Assembly (NCBI GenBank): GCA_030789695.1 | Contig: CM061142.1 | Location: forward strand, 357,777,486-357,841,485 | DNA from: Scilla litardierei | Lineage: Eukaryota > Streptophyta > Magnoliopsida > Asparagales > Asparagaceae | Length of the DNA stretch: 64,000 nt | Direction: 5' to 3' | Part shown: one piece after another, positions 55,950-64,000 of the stretch | Numbering within the stretch: the first letter of the stretch is position 1 | Layout: each line of letters starts with the position of its first letter | Notes under the pieces: model-generated | Told to the model about the DNA's origin: nothing | Database searches by the model: none | The model's input: only the letters and a program-made list of their open reading frames with translations | Translations under genes and position numbers: made by a program

Positions 55950-56760
55950 CCGCACCGAAGACGCCCGCACCGAATTTGTCGTTCTACGCAGAATTTGTTG
56001 TTCGACGCCGAAAGTGCCCGCTCTGAATTTGTTGTTCGGCGCCTAAGGCGCCCGCTAAATTTTTTGTTCCGCGCCAAAGGCACCCGAGCCGAATTTTTTG
56101 TTCTATGCTGAATTTGTTGTTCCGTGCCGAAGGTGCTTGCCTCGAATTTGTTGTTCTACCGAATTTGTTGTTTCGCACCGAATTTGTTGTTCCATATTGA
56201 AGGCGGATGCGTCAAACTTGTTATTCCGCGTCGAAGGTGGCTGCATCGAATTTGTTATTCCGCTTTGAACCACTAAATATTTTTACGCTAATTTGTTGTT
56301 CCGCATAATTTTTACTATGAAAATAATTTTTTGGGAACAAAGATTTCACGGGTGAAAATCTTAAATGATCCGAAGGCGCCCGCTGAATTTTTTTTACGCT
56401 GAATTTTTTGGTCTGCACCGAAGGCACCATCGCCGAATTTGTTGTTCTATGGCGAATTTGTTATTTCATGTCGAAGGCGCCCGCTAAATATTTTTACGCT
56501 AATTTTTTATTCCGCGCCGAAGGTGCCCATGCCGAATTTGTTGTTATACGCTGAATTTTTTATTCCGCGCCGAATTTTTTATTCCGTGCCGAATTTATTG
56601 TTCTATCGAATTTGTTGTTCTATCGAATTTGTTGTTACGCGCCGAAGGCTCCTGTATCGAATTTGTTGTTCCGTGTCAAAGTCGCCTGCACCGAATTTGT
56701 TTTCGTGCCGAAGGCGCCCGTGCCGCTAAATATTTTTACGCTAATTTGTTGTTCCGTGCA
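55950..56760 (+). repeat. GCCGAAGGCGCCCGC/GAATTTGTTGTTCCGC minisatellite, right block
   Basis: Continuation of the same minisatellite after the ABCG exon. Several dozen half-units occur in the two blocks together. Confidence 0.85.
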
Positions 56761-56851
56761 ATTTTGATTGTGGAAATAATTTTTTGGGAACAATAATTTC
56801 GCGGGGGAAAATCATAAATGAACCGTGCCCGCGGGCACGGGTTATGACTAG

Positions 56852-57192
56852 TATATGTATGTATGTATGTATGTATGTATGCATATGTTTATATGTATGT
56901 ATGTATGGATATATGTGTGTGTGTGTATATATATATATATATTGAAGGGTAAGTTAGTATCTATATTAAAAATGTACAGGAAAATACAAACTGGTGTTCC
57001 ATAGTGGTCTGGACTCAATAGAGAGAGGATAGGACACATGCGTCGTCACTCTCTACCATCGGACCAGACTCTATGGAAGGGACATGAATCATCACAAAAC
57101 ACACGCTGATAATATTCAACCCAAATCGCCTAAGTAAATTAACCCGGCCAAAATAAACCCAGGCCAAAATAAACCTAGCCCAGCTTTCGCAT
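56852..57192 (-). other. TATG/TG/TA microsatellite and LINE 3' tail
   Basis: TATG and TA runs (56,852-56,942) lie next to the Helitron-like end. The following 250 bases are the presumed 3' UTR of the minus-strand LINE. No poly(A) is obvious; the element may end in the TA/TG-rich run. Confidence 0.5.
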
Positions 57193-58865
57193 TCATCCAT
57201 TGTCAATAATTTCCCAGCTCTCCAAAGCCTCAGACGCCTCACCATAAGGATCCACATCTTGGTTGCGAAGGACAAGACGCACGGATGCTGACATCTCATC
57301 AAAGAGGATTGTTTTCGGCTTCATGTTGTTATCAAAGACCCTACTGTTCCACTCTTTTCACAGGTGCCACACCATGGCTGCAAGAACTCTTTTAGCTAGG
57401 AGGCCCAGAACTCCTTTCTTCCCAAAATGAGCCATGTAGTATCGACCAACCTCGCTAAGTGTGAGATCCACAGGGCCCAAAGAACCCATCTGGAGAAGGG
57501 CTCGTCGCATAGTATACTTAGAGTAGCTGCAAGAGAAAAAGAGATGTTCGCTATTCTCTGGGCATCTGTCGGCGCACAGCACGTACCCAAGTGTTGATTG
57601 AATCCCCCATCTTTCCAGTAAATCCTTAGTAAGTAGTTGGCCCTTAAATACACGAAGAAGGGTTAGGGACATCTTTGGGACGTGTTTACTATACCAAATC
57701 AACATATAGAATGGAAACAGATCACCTTTGATACGAACATGTTCCCAGGCGTCCTTGAATTTAAATTTCGGCCCATGCTTCCATTCCCATGAGTGTATTC
57801 AATTTAACTGGTTAAGCGTTGGTTTAACATTTAGGATAGTAGTATCATCATTCCAGGCTGCATCCCCCAAGTACTCACTAACACGCCTTCCACTAGCCCC
57901 ATTTGGGATTTCATATATGTTTTTAAGAGGTCCACAAGGGAGCCAGTTGTCATGCCAAAAGAGTGTGTCCTTTCCATCTCCCACTTTTCTCATTATTAAG
58001 TTCTACGATATACTCCTGCAGTGTAGTAGAAACTTCCATGTTCCAGATTGAGTGGCCAATCCTTTCGCCTCGAAAAATGATTCAACGTCTTTAAATTTGC
58101 TACGCATGTACTCCGCCCATAGACTTCTAGACTTCAGCATTCTCCATGTAAGTTTTATACCCGCTACCAAGTTCAAATCTGATAGTACTCTTTATCCAAC
58201 CCCTTCTTCTACCTTAGGCATGAGTCACGCCAAGCCCAGGTTTTTGTGGTCCCCCAAATGAATCTTCTACACATTGATGTTAGGGTTCGCAAAACAGTTG
58301 TGGGAATTCTATAAACTTGATACCAGAACGCAATCATACCATATATTACAGTTCTCACGAGCTCAATCCGACCAGTAATGGATAGCATAGTAGAAGTCCA
58401 TCCACTTAGCCTTTTCTTGCACTTGTCAATGACACGACTATACATTTGTTTTTTGGGATATTTGGATGAAAGTGGGAGACCCAAGTAAGTAGTGATGGTG
58501 TTTGCATGTTTAGCACCCATAAATTCCGCAAGGGCCCCTGGGTTATTTGCCCCCTTACTAAACATAGCAAGACTCTTATCCCAGTTGATCTCAAGACCTA
58601 TGTAATTCTTGAAATCTTCCAGCAGATTCGTAAGCCCCTGAAGAGATTTGTGATTTGCTCGGCAAAATACTAGCAAGTCATCTGCAATTAAGAGATGTGA
58701 TATAGCACAAGTCCGTCTCATTGGTTGGATGTTACCTTTTGTGATAGCCTTAGCCAGGAGAAAAGAGAGCACTTCCATAATGATAACAAATAAATAGGGT
58801 GAAACGGGATCACCTTGTCTGAGCCCTCTATTGCCTTCAAAGTGACACACTGGAGTGTAGGATCC
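57193..58865 (-). pseudogene. L1-type LINE ORF2: RT C-terminal half and zf-RVT region
   Basis: Read right to left. RT palm from about 58,865 (EGNRGLRQGDPVSPYLFVII, then the active-site LLIADDLLVF) through the thumb (YLGLPLSSKYPKKQ, WTSTMLSITGRIELV) to about 58,209; a connector (57,993-57,799, DTLFWHDNWLPCG); a zf-RVT zinc finger (57,705-57,480, RCPENSEHLFFSC); then the C-terminal WNSRVFDNN segment ending in a stop at 57,193-57,195. Frame changes and stops separate these parts. The endonuclease and RT N-terminus are absent because the copia LTR begins at 58,866. LINEs copy themselves by target-primed reverse transcription. Confidence 0.9.
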
Positions 58866-59141
58866 TGTACAAAACAGAGTTAGGATCGATAATATGAAGT
58901 GTAGACTTACGCTTGCGTACGCTGCACGGTAGTCTACGAACTTCGCCTTCGGATTCGCCACGACGGATCGAGTCTACTCACGAACGGAGTAAGGCTACTA
59001 ATCCCACAATCTAAATCTCTATTTTAGATTAAGAACTTGGATGGAGGGAGAGGAAATATTTCTGCAGAGCTTCGCTATGAAGAAGATGCATGCATGAATT
59101 TCATGCAAAAATGTGTAAGGAAAATGGCTACCCTTGGGTCT

Positions 59142-59149
59142 TATTTATA
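59142..59149 (-). promoter_or_regulatory. TATA box of the copia LTR
   Basis: The minus strand reads GGCTATAAATAAGACCC. It lies 26 bases downstream, in transcription sense, of the nearest palindrome. Confidence 0.7.
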
Positions 59150-59174
59150 GCCCCCAAGGTAGTTATTTTAGGGT

Positions 59175-59270
59175 AAGTTGTTCCTTTGGAACAACTTAAT
59201 TAAGGTGTACCATGATACATGGCACATTATAAGCTTAAGTTGTACCATATGCATGGTACAACATAAGCTT
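59175..59270 (-). repeat. Palindromes upstream of the copia TATA box
   Basis: Three inverted repeats: AAGTTGTTCC/GGAACAACTT around TTT (59,175-59,197); a weaker GTACCATG/CATGGCAC pair (about 59,205-59,225); and GTTGTACCAT/ATGGTACAAC around ATGC (59,239-59,262), extended outward by AAGCTTA/TAAGCTT (59,231-59,270). TTGTAC/GTACAA is the shared core. Confidence 0.85.
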
Positions 59271-59476
59271 AAGATATTCCCCCTTTATTAGCCATATGTC
59301 GCATGCACTTATGCATATATAATGCGACTTTCCCGCTCATACAGAGATCCTCCCCGCAAGGGAACAGATTCCCTTTGCACATGACTTCGTGTACGCGACG
59401 TTCGAGGTCCGTATTCCCTCGTACATTCCCCACAAGGGTGTACAAACGTCTTCCATATCCAACATCTCCCACTCAC

Positions 59477-60539
59477 ACTTGAGGGGATTGTAAGAGAACG
59501 TCTTTCCCTTAGTTCTTTCATCTATCATACCGAGAAATAGACCGTGCGACCGTCATCCGCGTAGAGTCTGTTGTTGTGCACTTGTTAGAGATACACAACG
59601 ACCTCGAAGGTGCAAAGTTGAGTAGTTCAACGCATGCTTTACCCTAGATTATTTCTTCACATTTTCTTGTACTTTATATTCAACAATTGAATCCCATCTG
59701 GATTACAATTGGCTGGCCAGCTTTGAATCATTAAAGTCCAAATGCGAATATGAAATCAATCTTCCTCTTCTTGCGAACCTTTTGATCTTGACTTGATTCG
59801 CTTTTCTAACGTGCCCCGCCGAGCCGAATTACCATAGCCCATTAGTAACACGCTAAGATAGCGATCATCTCGTCAAATCTAAAGGAACCAATTGGAGTCC
59901 TTGAGGGTAAGAGTTAAGACCCATATGGCCTTTGAGTCTCACATAATAGCAAACACTATTGCTACTAACTCAGTGGTCGAAATGCATACGTGGTATGAAC
60001 ACGTATTACAACATCACTCCTTTCCCAGGGAGAGTATGTCTTAATGATGTTGTACGGATGAAAGATCAGACACCATAGTGCCTATCTTTTGAGTCCCCTT
60101 ACTACTCAGGAAATATTCCCGGACTCTCATCCTGCATAAGACAGATAGGATTATAAAATCCAATGAGATCTTTTTATCCTTGTGATACAGATCTCAGATC
60201 TTTTGTAAGCATCCATATGATGCAGATCTTTCATTCGACTATCTTGTTAAAGTCATGACTCTAAATCATTCGTCTAATGATTTTGACTTTAAACTAGTCT
60301 CATCTCTATCTTATCCATCTGATAAGATAAGGCGGTTGCTCATGTGAGAGAGCCAACCTTAATCTGTCCGACATACACACAATTCAGCTGAGATTTCAAA
60401 AATGTACACAAACATTTCTTAAGAAATTCATATGCAATGTTGGAAAAAGAACTTATTCTTTTATTAATTTTGATCATTTCTTAGACATGGGAATATATAT
60501 TTGGTACAACTCAGCCCATACGCAATCCTTGAGATGATA
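59477..60539 (-). other. Noncoding 3' region of the copia element
   Basis: No gene. Between the RNase H stop and the polypurine tract lies about 1 kb including GTCCGGGAATATTTCCTGAG (about 60,125-60,106 on the minus strand), a phrase I associate with Tork-type 3' regions. Confidence 0.5.
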
Positions 60540-63212
60540 AGTGTTTATAAAACACATTTCTGGGGATCGCTTTCGTAAGCTGATCCTCTATCGTCTCATG
60601 CGTAGATATGTACCTTATGTCTACCTTCTTGGTTTTATCATAGTCTTTTGCAAATCTGCAGTTCCTTTAAGATACTGCATTATCCTCTTAACCGCTTTCC
60701 AGTGTTCTTGCCCTGGGTTGGATTGGTAACAGCTTACCATTTCCAACGGCAAAACAGATGTCCGGTCTCGTACACACCATAGTGTACATAAGACTATCAA
60801 CTGCACTGGAATATGGAACTTTTTCCATAATTTCCTTTTCCTTTTGGTTCTTTGGACACGATTCCAGATATAAGTTATCGCATATGCTTATATGAATATC
60901 AATGGACTTGCAGTCCTGCATATTAAATCGTTCTAGGACCTTCTTTATATAAGTCTCCTGTGAAAGAGAAAGAAGTTTCTTCGAACGATTCCTTGAAATC
61001 TTAATTCCAAGGATATATGCGGCTTTTCCTATGCCTTTCATCTCAAATACTGATGAAAGCCAAGCCTTGATACTCATTACAAAGCCCTTGTCATTTCTGG
61101 CTATTAAAATGTTATCTACATATAGATACATGATAATATACTTGCTTTTAATCCTCTTGATATATACTCAGTTATCTTCATCAAGCATGGAAAAAATCCA
61201 TTTGATAAGACAACTTCTTGAAATCGTATATACCATTGCCTCGAGGATTATTTAAGACCATATATGGACTTACGAAGTTTACAAACCTTATGTTTGTTTC
61301 CTTCTTTTACAAACCCTGTTGGTTGTTCCATATAGATCTCCTCGTCCAATTCTCCATTGAGAAAGGCAGTCTTTACATCCATCTGATGTAATTCGAGGTA
61401 TAAGCAAGCTACCATTGCGAATCAAGGTAAAACGCACAACAGGTGAGAAGTTTTCTTTGTAGTCTATCCCTTCCTGTTGCGTAAAACCTTTCGCGACAAG
61501 GCGAGCTTTATATCTATCTATAGAGCCATCAGCCTTATGCTTGATCTCGAGAACCCATTTGTTCCCAATTGCTCTATGTCCTCTGGGTGAGTTAACTAAG
61601 TCCCAGACTTGGTTAACTTTTATGGATTTCAATTCCTTCTTCATCGCTTCCATCCATTTGTCTTTTGCAGGGCATGATGTGGCATATTTGAGATTCTTCA
61701 AGTCCTTGTTGACTCGAATTTAGATCAATTCTAATATCACTCCCACTTGAAATGTTGTTAGAATTGCTCCCACTTGGATCATTATTCCCGTATGGAATAG
61801 GATAATCGTCATTCGTATAATCCATTGGTGAAGGTTGAAAAGTATTTTCGTTTTCACCAAGAATTCTCCCACTCGAATGAGGTAATCCTTCTTGATCACA
61901 AATCTCAAATAGAGATAAGTCCTGACTTATCTCGCCCTGTCTTGGAAACTCGTTTTCCAAGAAAGTGACATCCCTCGACTCAAACTCAATTAGCACACCA
62001 TTGTCTTCCTGACTAACAAAAACATAACCTTTGGAGTTTAATGCGTATCGTTTAAAGATACATTTCCTTCCCCATGGCCCAAGTTTGCCATACTTATGGG
62101 AGGAAATATGTGCGTTGAATGCACAAACTCAAGGTAAAATGTTTAAGTTAGGAGACATTTGGTTCCACAACTCATAAGGAGTGGAGCTAACTGATTTCGA
62201 GGGTACGCGGTTTAAAATGAAAACGGTTGTCAATAATGCATCACCCCAGAAGGTGATTGGCAAGTTAGCTTGCGCCATCATTGAACAGACCATTTTTCAT
62301 TAAAGTCCTATACCTCCTTTCTGCAACACCAATTTGTTGAGGAGTATAAGGCATAGTTACTTGATGTACTATGCCTTTTTCATCACAAAGTTCCTTTAAA
62401 CTTGTTGATTGATATTCACCGCCCCTATCGGTTCGCATGACCTTAATCTTGCGATCTAATTGATTCTCCACTAAACTCATATAGTTTTTAAAGCAGGTTT
62501 AGTGCTTTCACTTTTGTGGGATATCAAATAGATATTACCGAATCGGGTGAAATCATCAATTAAAAGTGATGAAATAGGACTTCCCGCGTCTTGTCTTGAC
62601 ATTCATCGGACCATATATGTCCGAATGGATAAGCGGTAATGGAACCTTGGCCCTTGTGCCGGTTCCAAACGGCTTGCGACAAGATTTCCTTTCAAGGCAA
62701 TGTTCGCAGGTCGACATTTCAACCTTTGAAACATTGGATAGAAGGCCACGTTTGGCAAGTCTATCCATACGCGTTAGTCTAATATGACCAAGCCTTGATT
62801 GCCAACAAATTATATTAGACTCATTAGTCAAAGAATTTGTCTTAAGGAAATGAGAAATCATACATTGTACTTATTACAATGAATCCTTTAAATACATAAC
62901 CCAGAACCAATAAAGGAATTATTACAAAAATAGGTCCATATTACAAACATGAAGGAACCAACCATTAACCAAGACCCAATAAATTGACCACAATTTTAAT
63001 ATTCCTTTGAATATATGGAATGAAGAGAACATCATGAAGTAGGATAGTGCGGCCGTTGTCCAAGACAAGCTTGCGAGTCCCAACGCCTTTCACTTCAACA
63101 CGTGTGTTGTTTCCTACATTGATCCACTTCATTCCTTGAGTATCCGGTGATACTCCACGAAGGACCGTCTGTCCTTTGCTATGTGGTCGGTGGCACCTGA
63201 ATCAATTATCCC
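60540..63212 (-). pseudogene. pol: Tork-type copia pol: protease, integrase, RT, deleted RNase H
   Basis: Right to left. Protease motif IDSGATDH (about 63,211, a frame away from gag). Pre-integrase HHCC region (62,810-62,640, WQSRLGHIRL, CEHC). Integrase acidic residues in IHSDIYGP, MRTDRGGEY and GVAERRYRTL (about 62,620-62,300). RT N-terminus (61,701-61,400, WVLEIKHKADGSIDRYKARL). RT active site YVDN instead of YVDD (about 61,125). Connection region (PDICFAVG, YQSNPGQEHWKAVKR, to about 60,640). The text then jumps to the last RNase H residues (YISTHETIEDQLTKAIPRN, about 60,620-60,545), so the RNase H catalytic core is deleted. Multiple frameshifts; inactive. Confidence 0.88.
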
Positions 63213-64000
63213 AAAATGGATTAGATTCCACAAGAAATAGTGAACTAGAAACACATATGTAACTAGTATTACAAGTTACCTCGTCACTTCCACTCGTACA
63301 CGAACGAGCATAGTGACCGAGCTTGTTGCACTTGAAGCACTTGATTCTTTTCAAGTCTTTCTTCTTGTGCCATTTCTTGTGTCCACCCTTATGTTTGGGT
63401 TCCTTGGTAGACTCAGGTTGCTTATTACGTTCATTAGAAGACTTCGAACGATCTTTACGTTTCTTTCCCCCGTGTGAGGAACTAGCAACCATGTGCACTT
63501 CTGCACCTGGCTTGGCAGCCGCAAGCCGCTCTTCCTCTAATTCGAGGTGCTTGGAAACATCGTTGAAGGTCTTGATGCTCTCATTATGAGTGAGATGCAT
63601 CTTCATCTGATCCCACCCATTTGGTAGGGAACGTATGACTGCTTGGATTTGTTGCTCATCTGTGAGCACATGACCTGCGTCCTTTAACTCCGAGATAAGG
63701 TTCGCCATATGTCGCAGATGTTTCCCTATGGAATGATCTGGACGTTTCTTATATGTATCGAACTTTATAGTTAAGGCGCGAAGTTTGGACACCGATGTGC
63801 CACCGAACTTCTCCTCTAGCTTGGACCATATGTCCATAGCTAGGTCATGTTCTCGGAAGATGCACATTATGTCATCAGCCATACTGCTTAATAACGTAAT
63901 GCGCGCTATCTTATTCTTCTGAGACCAAGCATCAAAAGCTTCCTTGTCTCTTCGGTGTTGGGCCGTAGTGCCCAACTCGGGTTCAATCATTACGTTCTTT
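63202..64000 (-). CDS. gag: Tork-type copia Gag, N-terminus off the window
   Basis: The open minus-strand frame enters from the right edge and stops at 63,202. It forms the particle capsid and nucleocapsid. The capsid domain (WSQKNKIARITLLSSMADDI, WSKLEEKFGG, LRALTIKFDTYK, HLRHMANLISELKDAG, IRSLPNGWDQMKMHL) matches the copia UBN2/gag family. It is followed by a Lys-rich linker and a CCHC zinc knuckle CFKCNKLGHYARSC near 63,340-63,300. In family members gag runs on into protease; here the protease motif lies in another frame about 10 bases from the stop, so the polyprotein is cut. The ATG at 63,990 is probably internal. Confidence 0.85.
   Translation of the reverse strand, partial: KNVMIEPELGTTAQHRRDKEAFDAWSQKNKIARITLLSSMADDIMCIFREHDLAMDIWSKLEEKFGGTSVSKLRALTIKFDTYKKRPDHSIGKHLRHMANLISELKDAGHVLTDEQQIQAVIRSLPNGWDQMKMHLTHNESIKTFNDVSKHLELEEERLAAAKPGAEVHMVASSSHGGKKRKDRSKSSNERNKQPESTKEPKHKGGHKKWHKKKDLKRIKCFKCNKLGHYARSCTSGSDEVTCNTSYICVSSSLFLVESNPFWDN

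Larger units (their letters stand above)
54737..56851 (+). mobile_element. Short Helitron-like element C with ABCG exon and minisatellite
   Basis: It starts TCTATTATACATTTGAC, then TTCTAGGGCTGATTAGGACA, as in A and B. It ends with the perfect hairpin CCGTGCCCGCGGGCACGG (56,823-56,840) and CTAG at 56,848-56,851 followed by T. It contains a captured ABC-transporter exon at 55,723-55,949 flanked on both sides by a GC-rich minisatellite. There is no Rep/helicase, so it is non-autonomous. Confidence 0.7.
58866..59464 (-). repeat. 3' LTR of the copia element (599 bp)
   Basis: On the minus strand it begins TGTTGGATATGG and ends GTTTTGTACA. It contains a TATA box (59,149-59,142) with palindromes just upstream. 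No coding region is seen. Confidence 0.78.
58866..64000 (-). mobile_element. Tork-type Ty1/copia retrotransposon, minus strand, 5' end off the window
   Basis: From right to left: gag (entering from the edge), protease, integrase, RT, remnant RNase H, polypurine tract (59,476-59,465) and 3' LTR (59,464-58,866). Integrase precedes RT, so it is copia. The GTGGGAGA polypurine tract next to TGTTGGATATGG is typical of Tork-like elements. pol is broken in many places. It inserted into the LINE at 58,865/58,866. Confidence 0.85.

Overview
The window is nuclear DNA of a flowering plant. The evidence is plant-specific retrotransposon lineages (SIRE and Tork-type Ty1/copia, Athila-type Ty3/gypsy), Helitron-like termini, an L1-type LINE with a zf-RVT domain, and pieces of plant genes (ABCG/PDR transporter, Alba, VDAC, probable VTT/TVP38 family). 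I could not narrow the host species. I found no intact host gene, tRNA or rRNA; almost every base that can be assigned belongs to a transposable element or a gene piece carried by one.

Left third, 1-31,560: nested LTR retrotransposons. The oldest layer is a minus-strand Athila relic (pol 13,015-15,548; gag 29,903 to about 31,520). Its integrase is cut at 13,014/13,015 by the 3' end of a second SIRE-like element (SIRE-2, LTR 11,420-13,014). That element is interrupted by a Ty3/gypsy-like LTR piece (8,930-11,387), which is interrupted in turn by SIRE-1 (1-8,929: gag end, frameshifted pol, intact ORF2, 3' LTR). On its other side the Athila relic is split between gag and protease by a solo LTR (15,549-29,902, target duplication GTTAT). 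That solo LTR is itself split by a complete young 11.9-kb Athila-like element (16,292-28,210, target duplication CCCTC), which has gag-protease and an ORF2 but no reverse transcriptase, RNase H or integrase.

Middle, 31,794-53,580: AT-rich, intron-like DNA. Two related Helitron-type 5' ends lie head to head at about 43,236 and 43,269. The left element runs leftwards to a hairpin-plus-CTAG 3' end at 31,794 and carries an Alba fragment with its intron, a VDAC exon and unidentified exon-like pieces. The right element carries exon-like segments and a probable VTT-family terminal exon; its 3' end is unresolved.

Right, 53,585-64,000: three consecutive short Helitron-like elements, the last carrying an ABCG exon inside a large minisatellite; then a 5'-truncated LINE on the minus strand; then a minus-strand Tork-type copia element (3' LTR 58,866-59,464, damaged pol, gag running off the right edge).

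Three observations deserve most attention. (1) The young Athila-like LTR encodes four or five hairpins with an invariant 14-base loop and mutually different but self-complementary stems, inside the transcribed leader. (2) Five LTRs of different families place arrays of short inverted-repeat words just upstream of the TATA box. SIRE-1 and the unrelated solo LTR share the same roughly 115-bp module, and both ORF2-bearing elements repeat their own array in front of ORF2. (3) The young Athila-like element is a pol-less, probably trans-mobilised element with LTRs differing by only about 1 percent.
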